From Bacteroidetes/Chlorobi group bacterium ChocPot_Mid (lineage in GTDB: Bacteria; Bacteroidota; Ignavibacteria; Kapaibacteriales; UBA2268): 6,248 bases of DNA. Positions 1 through 6,248 of the stretch are shown piece after piece (the stretch's first letter is position 1; the number at the start of each line of letters is the position of its first letter). Position numbers and translations under genes: made by a program. The notes beneath the pieces were generated by a model. It ran no database searches and was not told the DNA's origin. It saw only the letters and a list, made by a program, of their open reading frames with translations. The stretch covers positions 1 to 6,248 of the forward strand of contig RCNQ01000268.1 of assembly GCA_003731675.1 (NCBI GenBank). Direction: 5' to 3'.

Positions 1-1137
1 ATTTTCAGGAATTACGTAAGGCATATTGGCATCGGTGGGATTGCAATGGCGGGAATAATTGGAATAATAAAATCTTCGAAGATAATTGGTGGTGCATTTG
101 CTCTGGCTTTCGGCAGTATCTTTGGAGGAAAAAAAGGCAAATCAGATGACCAATTGCGAACTGACAAGGATATTAAGATTACCTTCAATGTGTTTTTGAT
201 ATTGTTAACTGCTATTGCGATATTTATTTTCTTTCTGACTGGTTTGAATATTACCGCATGGCAGGCGATTGTAGCATTTCTGACAGTTTTCATAATTGCA
301 TTTTTGTTTACCTCTGTTGCCGCAAATGCAATAGCGATAGTTGGAACAAATCCGGTTTCGGGAATGACTTTAATGACTTTGATTTTGTCCTCCTTTATTT
401 TAACAAGTGTCGGATTGCAGGGAGAATCTGGAATGTTAGCCGCTATTGTGATTGGTGGAGTAGTCTGTACTGCTCTTTCAATGTCAGGAGGGTTTATTAC
501 TGATTTAAAAATTGGTTATTGGTTAGGTTCAACACCAGTGAAACAGCAAAGTTGGAAGTTTTTGGGGACATTGGTTTCTGCGGCTACAGTCGGATTGGTT
601 ATTTATATATTAAATGATACTTATGGATTTGTTAAAACGGATTTGACTCCTGACCCGATGATAGCACCACAGGCAAATGCTATGGCGGCAGTGATTCAAC
701 CATTGATGTCGCCAGGAGCCCACGTAAATTGGATGCTTTACATTGTAGGAGCTGTGATTGCGATTTTAGTCAATTGGTTGGGAATCTCACCACTGGCTTT
801 TGCTTTGGGTATGTATTTGCCATTGGAGTTGAACTCGCCATTGCTTTTAGGTGGAATTATTTCTTATTTCATTAAGAAAAGCAGTAAAGACGAAGCTTTG
901 GTAAAAGCAAGAGACCAGAGGGGTACGTTAATAGCTTCTGGATTTATTGCAGGAGCAGCGATATTCGGAGTGCTTGGAGCTTTGTTGAAATTTACATTGA
1001 AAAGCATGAATATATCAGATATTAGGATGGCGACTTGGCCTGAGACTTGGGGTGCTGAGGTATTGTCTATAGTAATGTTCTCTTTGTTGATGGTTTATAT
1101 GGTTTGGCATATATTTAAGGCGAAAGCAGAAGAGTAA
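1..1137 (+). CDS. OPT-family oligopeptide/metal-chelate transporter, C-terminal part (5' end outside window)
   Basis: This is an inner-membrane transporter of the OPT (oligopeptide transporter / yellow-stripe-like) family. Members take up small peptides or metal chelates, probably driven by protons; the substrate cannot be read from the sequence. The frame is open to base 1 and the codons before the ATG at 46 read FRNYVRHIGIGGIAMAG, a typical OPT stretch, so that ATG is an internal methionine and the gene is 5'-truncated. The fragment has 378 residues; bacterial members usually have about 600-700. Family landmarks (fragment numbering) are NPVSGMT at about 117-123, ITDLKIGYWLGSTPVKQQ at about 166-183, DPMIAPQANAMA at about 218-229, and a late QRGTLIASGFIAGA segment at about 306-319. 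Several hydrophobic helices are evident, for example around 65-82, 91-114, 124-138, 245-260 and 353-370. The protein ends in a short charged tail (KAKAEE). A 105-bp gap separates it from the next gene, so it is probably a separate unit, though co-transcription is possible. Confidence 0.9.
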   Translation: MFRNYVRHIGIGGIAMAGIIGIIKSSKIIGGAFALAFGSIFGGKKGKSDDQLRTDKDIKITFNVFLILLTAIAIFIFFLTGLNITAWQAIVAFLTVFIIAFLFTSVAANAIAIVGTNPVSGMTLMTLILSSFILTSVGLQGESGMLAAIVIGGVVCTALSMSGGFITDLKIGYWLGSTPVKQQSWKFLGTLVSAATVGLVIYILNDTYGFVKTDLTPDPMIAPQANAMAAVIQPLMSPGAHVNWMLYIVGAVIAILVNWLGISPLAFALGMYLPLELNSPLLLGGIISYFIKKSSKDEALVKARDQRGTLIASGFIAGAAIFGVLGALLKFTLKSMNISDIRMATWPETWGAEVLSIVMFSLLMVYMVWHIFKAKAEE

Positions 1138-1242
1138 TTTTCTTATTTAATTTTTGATTTTGAGAAATTGTAATGAAATAGGAGGTTATAAGTAGCGTCT
1201 TTGAGGTTTAAGTTTAAGCAATAATTGAATTTTATTTTTTTA

Positions 1243-2274
1243 ATGAGTGAGAACACAAAAAAGATTCTCAGGTTTGGCATATCGGCAATTTTAATTGTTG
1301 TTTCAGTTTGGTATGCAACACGGGATATAGATTTCAAGGAATTATGGCGAATAATTGTGAATGCGAATTATTTGTGGGTAATTCTTTCGGTGCCTGTAAT
1401 ATTGCTTTCTCACTGGATTAGAGCAATGCGATGGAAGACCATGTTGGAGCCTGCATTGAAGATAAAATCTACATCCACATGGAATTTGTTTTCTGCTGTT
1501 ATGATTGGTTATGCTTTTAATTGTGTATTGCCACGTGGTGGCGAGTTTATTCGACCTTTTGTTATTGCACGTAGGGAAAAAGTTTCGTTTACAAGTACAT
1601 TTGCGACTATTATTGTTGAAAGGGTAATTGATGTAATAACTTTGATGATGCTGTTTGCTTTTGTTTTTTTATTTTTAAGCAATCAGGTAATAAGTGCATT
1701 CACAGAAATTGATGTTAATAAGATAATCACTATTGCTTTGCTTATAATTTTTGTTGGAATTGTGAGCTTTTATCCACCGGTTTTCAGATTTCTGATAAGA
1801 ATAATATTGAAACCAATCTCAATCAAATTTTATAATAGAATAAGTGATTTATTTGAGAAATTCTTGAAAGGTTTTGCAATTATTAAGTCACCTTCTAAGT
1901 ATTTTCAATTGGGTTTGGAGTCAGTTTTAATTTGGTTTTGCTATACAGTGCCGATGTACCTTATGTTTTTTTCATTCAATTTACATACTACTGCCAGTCT
2001 TGACTTTTGGGATGCTATTTTGTTGATTGTTATATCAGGTATTGGTGTAACCATCGCACCTACACCTGGGGCTTTTGGAGTTTATCATGTATTGATACGA
2101 GATTCGATGATACTCTTTTATGGTCTGAGGTCTGAAGAGGCATTGGCTTATGCGACTTTGACGCATGGTGTTAATTATCTTATTCAAGTGATTGTTGGCG
2201 GATTGTTTTTTATGCGTGAAAATGTTAAAAAGATTCCATTAAAGGAAGAAGATATTTTGGTAAATCAACAATAA
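1243..2274 (+). CDS. Flippase-like polytopic membrane protein (LPG_synthase_TM / UPF0104 family)
   Basis: This 343-residue multi-pass inner-membrane protein belongs to the lysylphosphatidylglycerol-synthase transmembrane / flippase-like superfamily. Members are associated with lipid or lipid-linked intermediate translocation, but most, including this one, have no proven substrate. Family motifs are: HWIRAMRWKTML (57-68) after the second helix; LPRGGEFIRPFVIARRE (96-112) followed by the ATIIVERVIDV helix start (121-131); and PTPGAFGVYHVLIRD (273-287) near the C-terminus. About eight hydrophobic segments are visible. There is no C-terminal aminoacyl-transferase domain, so it is the membrane domain alone and not a full MprF. 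The start chosen is ATG 1243. A TTG at 1225, just after an in-frame TAA at 1222-1224, would add six residues but is less likely. Neither start has a Shine-Dalgarno sequence; the leader is T-rich. It ends 3 bp before the lipoprotein gene and probably leads the operon with lptD. Confidence 0.85.
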   Translation: MSENTKKILRFGISAILIVVSVWYATRDIDFKELWRIIVNANYLWVILSVPVILLSHWIRAMRWKTMLEPALKIKSTSTWNLFSAVMIGYAFNCVLPRGGEFIRPFVIARREKVSFTSTFATIIVERVIDVITLMMLFAFVFLFLSNQVISAFTEIDVNKIITIALLIIFVGIVSFYPPVFRFLIRIILKPISIKFYNRISDLFEKFLKGFAIIKSPSKYFQLGLESVLIWFCYTVPMYLMFFSFNLHTTASLDFWDAILLIVISGIGVTIAPTPGAFGVYHVLIRDSMILFYGLRSEEALAYATLTHGVNYLIQVIVGGLFFMRENVKKIPLKEEDILVNQQ

Positions 2275-2277
2275 TTT

Positions 2278-3039
2278 ATGAAAACTACTATTTCACTATT
2301 AATCATAGGCATTGTTTTAATCTCCTGCTCAACTGTAAAGCAAACAGTTGATACAAATGTTAATAATATTACTTTTCCTCAAAGAAATACCAAGTTCAAA
2401 GACCTGTCCGTAAAATCGAGCATATCAGCGTCAATGAAAGACCAATCAATGATGGCATCTGCGAATATGATGCTCGCTCAAATGGATTCAATATCAATGA
2501 ATTTGTCTGGACCTTTCGGAATACCCTTTGGCAAACTCTATGCGACAAAAGATTACGTCCTGTTCTATAATATTATGACTAATCAGGTGCTTGAAGGAAA
2601 ACCCACTCCTGAGAATATGAGAACAGCAGTTTTTCTGCCCTTGTCTTATGAAGATTTTATCCGTCTTATTCGTTGTGAAACACCAGGCGAACCACAAGAT
2701 TTTGTTTTTGAAAAGAATCTTAATGACGATGAAATATTATTTAAGAACTCTAAAAATCCGAAATATATTGAGTTTGCAGTTCTTTCCAAATCAAATAAGG
2801 TTATTACACAATACCAGAGAAAAGACGCTGACGGGACTTTGATACTGCACGTATTTTATATGAATTATACAAAAAATAATGGCATAGACTTTTCCCAAAA
2901 ACAACTATATAAATTCCCTGAACTTGATGTTAATCTTACATTAGAAATTACAGAGCTGAAGATAAATCCTGTGTTTGAAAAGCCATTTTCATTTTCAATA
3001 CCGGCTAACATTGACAGAATAAAATTGGATGGTAATTAA
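2278..3039 (+). CDS. Outer-membrane lipoprotein, LolA/LolB-like (DUF4292-type)
   Basis: A 253-residue predicted lipoprotein. Its N-terminus has Lys2, a hydrophobic core and a lipobox LISC (14-17), giving a lipidated Cys17. The +2 residue is Ser, not Asp, and no acidic surface-export motif follows the Cys, so an outer-membrane, periplasm-facing location is the simplest inference. The mature part resembles DUF4292, a Bacteroidota family related to the LolA/LolB half-barrel fold. An early strand pair covers KDLSVKSSISASM (41-53). SISMNLSGPFGIPFGKLYAT (71-90) resembles the strand-turn found in LolB-like proteins. The C-terminal LTLEITELKINPVFEKPFSF (220-239) followed by IPANID matches the usual family ending. 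DUF4292 members have no established function; binding a lipid or an acylated partner is inferred from fold only. It lies 3 bp after the flippase-like gene and 15 bp before lptD, which fits an envelope-assembly role. The family assignment comes from remembered motifs and not from a search. Confidence 0.75.
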   Translation: MKTTISLLIIGIVLISCSTVKQTVDTNVNNITFPQRNTKFKDLSVKSSISASMKDQSMMASANMMLAQMDSISMNLSGPFGIPFGKLYATKDYVLFYNIMTNQVLEGKPTPENMRTAVFLPLSYEDFIRLIRCETPGEPQDFVFEKNLNDDEILFKNSKNPKYIEFAVLSKSNKVITQYQRKDADGTLILHVFYMNYTKNNGIDFSQKQLYKFPELDVNLTLEITELKINPVFEKPFSFSIPANIDRIKLDGN

Positions 3040-3054
3040 AACGTTTTTTATTTA

Positions 3055-5709
3055 ATGGTAAAAAGGATTTTAATATTATCTTTTTGTTTGTTAGCATTCA
3101 CATATTTTGTCAATGCTCAGCAGAAGATTAAGGATAAAGTTAATTTCCAGACTGACTCTTTGAAGAATTATAATCCTTTTTTAGTCGAAAGCTCCTCAAC
3201 TTTAACAAAATCATCTTCTACTATCACTTATAAACCTGGGAAGAATACCGATATTGATTCAGTCGTTGTTTACAAGGCAAAGGATTCAGTAAAATTCAAT
3301 CTTCGGAATAAACAAATGTATTTGAGAGGCGAATCCGAATTGGATTATAAAGTGCAACATCTTGCCGCTGAAATTCAGGTAATTGATTTTAACACTTCTG
3401 TTTTAACAGCTACCGGTGTTAAGGATTCAAATAAAAAAATTATCGGATTCCCGAAATTTACTGATAAAGGTGAATCTTATGTGGGAGAAAAGATAATCTA
3501 CAATTTCAAAACACAGCAAGGCACAATTTCGCTTGGGGAAACACAGGTTTCTGAAGGATATTATTTCGGTTCTAAAATCAAAAGAATATCAGGAAGTGAA
3601 TTATTTGTTCAAAATGGTTGCTACACAACATGCGACGCTCCGCATCCTCATTTTTACTTTGGTTCTCCTGAAATGAAAGTAATAGCCAGCGATAGGATAT
3701 TTCTTGACCCGTTGATTTTTTATGTAGAAGACTTACCAATATTTATGGTGCCTTTTGGTTTATTTTTTCCTAACAAAAGCGGAAGGCAATCCGGTCTTAT
3801 GATACCATCTTTCTTTTTCTCGAACAACAGGGGCGTTGTTTTGCAGGATTTGGGTGTCTATCTCGCGTTAAGTGATTACTATGATACTCAATTTAATATT
3901 GATTATTTTTCAAAAGGTGGTTTTACTTTAAAAAATGCAACGCGTTGGAAACTTCTCGATGTTTTCGATGGCGGAATGAATCTTGAATATGGAAAAACAA
4001 GGTACGACCCTGATGAAGATTACACAAAAAATTACAAAATATCCTTCAGACATAACCATACACTGAATCCTCAGTCAAGGATTGTTGCCAACTTAAGTTA
4101 TATGTCTCAGGATTACAACATAAAGACGGATTTTAAAAGTTACCAGAACCGTTTAACTCAAAATGTTACGTCAAATGCTTCATATTCAAAATCTTTTGAT
4201 AATGGCTCTTCTGTATCGCTTGGGTATAACCGTGAACAAAATATTCGTTCAGAAGAATGGAGGGAAAATACAGCAAGACTAAATTACAGCTTTCCTCAGT
4301 TACAGCCATTGAAATCCCTAATTCCTGCCGGCACTTGGCTACCAGACTGGATAAGGGATTTATCATTTTCCTATTCCGGTTCAGGCAACTATTATCAGGA
4401 AAATATTATGCAAAAGGATTCAAGCTATAAATGGAATTATCGTTCATCTATTACTCACAATCCTTCGATTTCTATTTCTCCAAAGCTGGGGTATATTAAT
4501 ATTACTCCGTATTTTTCATTCGGGGCAAATAATTATTTCAGAAGATTGGTCAGAACTTATAATCCGTCTGATTCCACTGTCGTTGATAGTTTCCAAAACG
4601 GATTTTTTACAGAATACAATTACAGTACAGGAGTTGATTTCTCAACAAGACTTTTTGGAATAATTACCCCGAAATTATTTGGAGTAAATGCTGTAAGGCA
4701 TACTTTTCAACCATCGGTGGGCTATGCATTTTCTCCTGATTTGTCAACTCCGGATTACAATTTCTACGGGACATATTTCAACTCAAAGGATAGTACAACT
4801 GTGAAATATTCACGTTTTTCTGCCGATGGTGGCGGAATTGCTTCGAGCAGGGAATCTCAATCACTAAGGTGGAGCATATTGAATAGCTTTGAAGCAAAAA
4901 TTGCACAGGGCGATACAATCCCTGATAAAAATTCTGAGTTTTTTCGCTGGACTTTAAATGGTAGCTATGATATGACGAAGGACTCACTTAAAGGGAGTGA
5001 TATTGCGATGCAGTTTAGAATTCCTGCTTTGAGTGATGTGAATATGTCGGCTAATGCTAATTTTACTTTGTACGACGAAGCAAATCAATGGAACAAAACA
5101 ACACAGGATTATTCAGGACCAAGAACAAGAATTAATAAGACATTGCTTGAAAATGGAAAGGGATTGCTTCGCATGACGAATTTCAGTATGCAGTTTTCAA
5201 CTTCTTTCTCATCAAAAGGGGTTAATGTAAACACTTCTTTTGGACAAGATACACAGCAAAATCAAAAAGCAGACAGCACAAATTCAACTGGTCTTGGTGA
5301 GAGGTTTAAGCAAAGGTATGATTACGAAGAGTCGTTTTTTGATCTATTTGGTGATAAAAGTCCTGGATGGTCTCCGATTACAATTCCATGGAATATGACT
5401 GTTGGGCTGACTCTTGATTATTCCGAACCTTTGCAACATAAGATTACAAGAAGAGTAAATTTGACAACGAGTTTTTCGTTCAACCTGACGAGCACATGGT
5501 CTTTACGTGGAAATGCTCAATATGATTTTATAAACAAAGAATTACTTGCTCCATCTTTCGAAATTAACAAGGATATGCACTGCTGGAACTTGACGTTTCA
5601 GTGGTGGCCTGTTGGTTACAATGCAGGTTTTTACTTGCGTTTTGGGATAAAAGCACCACAACTTCAGGATTTGAAAATCGAGAAGCGTGAAAGTCCGATT
5701 TTAAGATAA
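3055..5709 (+). CDS. lptD: LPS-assembly protein LptD (outer-membrane translocon)
   Basis: LptD forms the outer-membrane beta-barrel and periplasmic jellyroll that receives LPS from the Lpt bridge and inserts it into the outer leaflet. This 884-residue protein (E. coli LptD has 784) starts with a signal peptide with positive residues VKR and a cleavage site likely after VNA (19-21). Next come a Ser/Thr-rich linker (about 43-60) and an OstA/LptA-like jellyroll of short beta strands (about 70-200). The hallmark segment linking jellyroll to barrel is TTC (191-193) followed by FLDPLIFYVEDLPIFMVPFG (216-235) and SGRQSGLMIP (242-251). This parallels the TSC, VPIFYSP and RRSGFLIP blocks of E. coli LptD as I recall them. 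The rest is alternating aromatic/polar barrel strands ending with DMHCWNLTFQWWP near 840-852, matching the conserved C-terminal Cys motif of LptD. ATG 3055 is the first codon giving a complete signal peptide; its leader is T-rich with no Shine-Dalgarno. Mature cysteines are only C189, C193 and C843. Confidence 0.92.
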   Translation: MVKRILILSFCLLAFTYFVNAQQKIKDKVNFQTDSLKNYNPFLVESSSTLTKSSSTITYKPGKNTDIDSVVVYKAKDSVKFNLRNKQMYLRGESELDYKVQHLAAEIQVIDFNTSVLTATGVKDSNKKIIGFPKFTDKGESYVGEKIIYNFKTQQGTISLGETQVSEGYYFGSKIKRISGSELFVQNGCYTTCDAPHPHFYFGSPEMKVIASDRIFLDPLIFYVEDLPIFMVPFGLFFPNKSGRQSGLMIPSFFFSNNRGVVLQDLGVYLALSDYYDTQFNIDYFSKGGFTLKNATRWKLLDVFDGGMNLEYGKTRYDPDEDYTKNYKISFRHNHTLNPQSRIVANLSYMSQDYNIKTDFKSYQNRLTQNVTSNASYSKSFDNGSSVSLGYNREQNIRSEEWRENTARLNYSFPQLQPLKSLIPAGTWLPDWIRDLSFSYSGSGNYYQENIMQKDSSYKWNYRSSITHNPSISISPKLGYINITPYFSFGANNYFRRLVRTYNPSDSTVVDSFQNGFFTEYNYSTGVDFSTRLFGIITPKLFGVNAVRHTFQPSVGYAFSPDLSTPDYNFYGTYFNSKDSTTVKYSRFSADGGGIASSRESQSLRWSILNSFEAKIAQGDTIPDKNSEFFRWTLNGSYDMTKDSLKGSDIAMQFRIPALSDVNMSANANFTLYDEANQWNKTTQDYSGPRTRINKTLLENGKGLLRMTNFSMQFSTSFSSKGVNVNTSFGQDTQQNQKADSTNSTGLGERFKQRYDYEESFFDLFGDKSPGWSPITIPWNMTVGLTLDYSEPLQHKITRRVNLTTSFSFNLTSTWSLRGNAQYDFINKELLAPSFEINKDMHCWNLTFQWWPVGYNAGFYLRFGIKAPQLQDLKIEKRESPILR

Positions 5710-5714
5710 TTCCT

Positions 5715-5730
5715 AAAGTAAATTTACTTT
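5715..5730. terminator. Perfect 16-bp palindrome between convergent genes; candidate weak bidirectional terminator
   Basis: The sequence AAAGTAAATTTACTTT is identical to its reverse complement. As RNA it can form a 6-bp AU-rich stem with an AATT loop from either strand. On the plus strand it ends in ACTTTT and on the minus strand in a run of Ts after the stem, giving short U-tracts. It starts 6 bp after the lptD stop and overlaps the stop codon of the minus-strand gene (5724-5726), so it occupies the only intergenic space. The stem is weak (one G-C pair), so either termination or a chance AT-rich palindrome is possible. Confidence 0.35.
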
Positions 5731-6248
5731 TCTGATAAAGAAGCAAGCTGATAAAATATATCTCCGTAAAACTTCAACTGGTCTGATGCCTTCATTGTGC
5801 TTATTAAATTCAGTGTTTGATAGTAAGTGAATTCATCTATTTGTGTTTTATCCTGACTACTGCCGTCTGCCTTTACGTCATACACAAGAAAGAACTGATT
5901 TGTCTTATTCACATTATTAAGTGCCTGGACAATATTTTCCTGATAAATTCCCAAATTATTATTAATGAACGTAAATTGCATATCTGCCTTGCACCAGTTA
6001 ACAATTCTTGAGATAATATATTTCTCTTTATCCTGGTCGTTGAAGGACTCAATATATTCGGCAACGTTTTTCGCCAAAGTCTGCTTGTCGCTGTTACTCA
6101 ATTTGCTGACGATTATTTGTGGTGAAAGCCAGTTATTGCTGTACATATCGCAAATCTGGTCAATTTGGACAATGCTGAAAGGTCTTAGTTCCTCAAGAGA
6201 ATAAAACGCCTTGAATGCTTTATCGCCGTATGCTTTTACAATAGCATT
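5724..6248 (-). CDS. Hypothetical protein, C-terminal 174 residues (5' end outside window)
   Basis: I do not recognise this protein. The minus-strand frame is open from the stop at 5724-5726 to the window edge. Upstream of the methionine at 6144-6146 it continues with NAIVKAYGDKAFKAFYSLEE and then LRPFSIVQIDQICD, so that methionine is probably internal and the gene is 5'-truncated. The visible part is soluble and looks mainly helical, with no transmembrane segment. It is rich in Asn, Gln, Lys and aromatic residues, with two cysteines (fragment residue 33 in QICDMYSNNW and a second in IVNWCKADMQF). No catalytic motif, repeat or nucleotide-binding loop is visible. Amphipathic stretches such as LAKNVAEYIESFNDQDKEKY could be helical-repeat or adaptor-like, but that is a guess. 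It is convergent with lptD, with 14 bp between the stop codons. Its coding character is supported by the long open frame (175 codons) and by protein-like composition in AT-rich DNA. The plus-strand open frames opposite it look like shadows. Confidence 0.7.
   Translation of the reverse strand, partial: NAIVKAYGDKAFKAFYSLEELRPFSIVQIDQICDMYSNNWLSPQIIVSKLSNSDKQTLAKNVAEYIESFNDQDKEKYIISRIVNWCKADMQFTFINNNLGIYQENIVQALNNVNKTNQFFLVYDVKADGSSQDKTQIDEFTYYQTLNLISTMKASDQLKFYGDIFYQLASLSEK

Larger units (their letters stand above)
1243..5709 (+). other. Probable three-gene envelope operon (flippase-like / lipoprotein / lptD)
   Basis: Three consecutive plus-strand genes are separated by only 3 bp (2275-2277) and 15 bp (3040-3054), which leaves no room for internal terminators or conventional promoters there. 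The 105 bp upstream (1138-1242) is the only plausible promoter region. I could not find a convincing Bacteroidota-type promoter (TTTG plus TAnnTTTG) in it, so the operon might also be read through from the transporter gene. Co-transcription is inferred from spacing alone. Confidence 0.7.

Noticed and set aside
1180..1185. AGGAGG, a perfect Shine-Dalgarno-like hexamer in the gap between the transporter and the flippase-like gene
   Set aside because: No start codon lies at usable distance (about 5-10 bp). The nearest, TTG at 1201, is 15 bp away and opens only a seven-codon frame ending at 1224. It is too far from ATG 1243 to serve it. Probably chance.
1207..1219. Short direct repeat TTTAAG TTTAAG
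   Set aside because: Two six-base copies in AT-rich DNA; too short to call an operator or repeat array.
1138..1242. Promoter for the three-gene cluster
   Set aside because: TAATTTTTG at 1148-1156 resembles the Bacteroidota -7 element TAnnTTTG but has one extra base, and TATAAG at 1187-1192 has no properly spaced -35 partner. In DNA this AT-rich such matches are expected by chance.
1225..1242. TTG 1225 as the start of the flippase-like gene
   Set aside because: It follows an in-frame TAA directly, adds only NFIFL-type residues with no family support, and has no Shine-Dalgarno. ATG 1243 is the normal codon and gives a typical N-terminus.
3190..3228. Protein-level tandem repeat SSST(L/I)T in the LptD linker (residues 46-51 and 53-58)
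   Set aside because: The two copies use different codons, so this is a low-complexity Ser/Thr linker and not a recent DNA duplication.
5817..6204. Plus-strand open frames opposite the convergent gene
   Set aside because: They are shorter than the uninterrupted minus-strand frame, have Cys/Leu/Ile-heavy composition typical of antisense shadows, and overlap each other.
1..6248. Mobile elements, CRISPR arrays, tRNA/rRNA genes, phage or defence genes
   Set aside because: No repeated spacer pattern, no terminal inverted repeats or transposase motifs, and no tRNA-like cloverleaf or rRNA-like sequence was seen. Nearly all bases are covered by conventional genes.

Overview
The window is an ordinary-looking, AT-rich (by eye about one third G+C), gene-dense piece of a chromosome. 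It most likely comes from a diderm bacterium of the Bacteroidota/FCB group. Three things point there: an LptD outer-membrane protein with an N-terminal OstA-like domain, a lipoprotein resembling the Bacteroidota family DUF4292, and start codons preceded by T/A-rich leaders with no Shine-Dalgarno sequence. The species cannot be fixed from the sequence; any AT-rich Bacteroidota or sister lineage would fit.

Layout: (1) Bases 1-1137 (+) hold the C-terminal part of an OPT-family oligopeptide/metal-chelate transporter. Its reading frame is open to the left edge, so the ATG at 46 is internal. (2) After a 105-bp gap comes a tight same-strand cluster of three genes: a flippase-like polytopic membrane protein (LPG_synthase_TM/UPF0104 type, 1243-2274), a LolA/LolB-like lipoprotein (DUF4292-like, 2278-3039) and the LPS-assembly protein LptD (3055-5709). 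The gaps are 3 and 15 bp, so this is very probably one operon. (3) Bases 5724-6248 (-) hold the C-terminal part of an unrecognised soluble protein. It is convergent with lptD and also open to the window edge. A perfect 16-bp palindrome lies between the two convergent stops.

The three-gene cluster suggests a cell-envelope theme. LptD is the outer-membrane translocon that inserts lipopolysaccharide into the outer leaflet. The lipoprotein has the fold signature of periplasmic lipid or lipoprotein carriers. The inner-membrane protein belongs to a superfamily linked to lipid flipping or lipid modification. That they act on the same substrate is inference from gene order and family. I see no CRISPR array, tRNA, rRNA, insertion sequence, phage gene or defence gene, and no clear new system. 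The most useful leads are the LptD cysteine pattern, the possible partnership of the lipoprotein with LptD, and the unidentified convergent gene.
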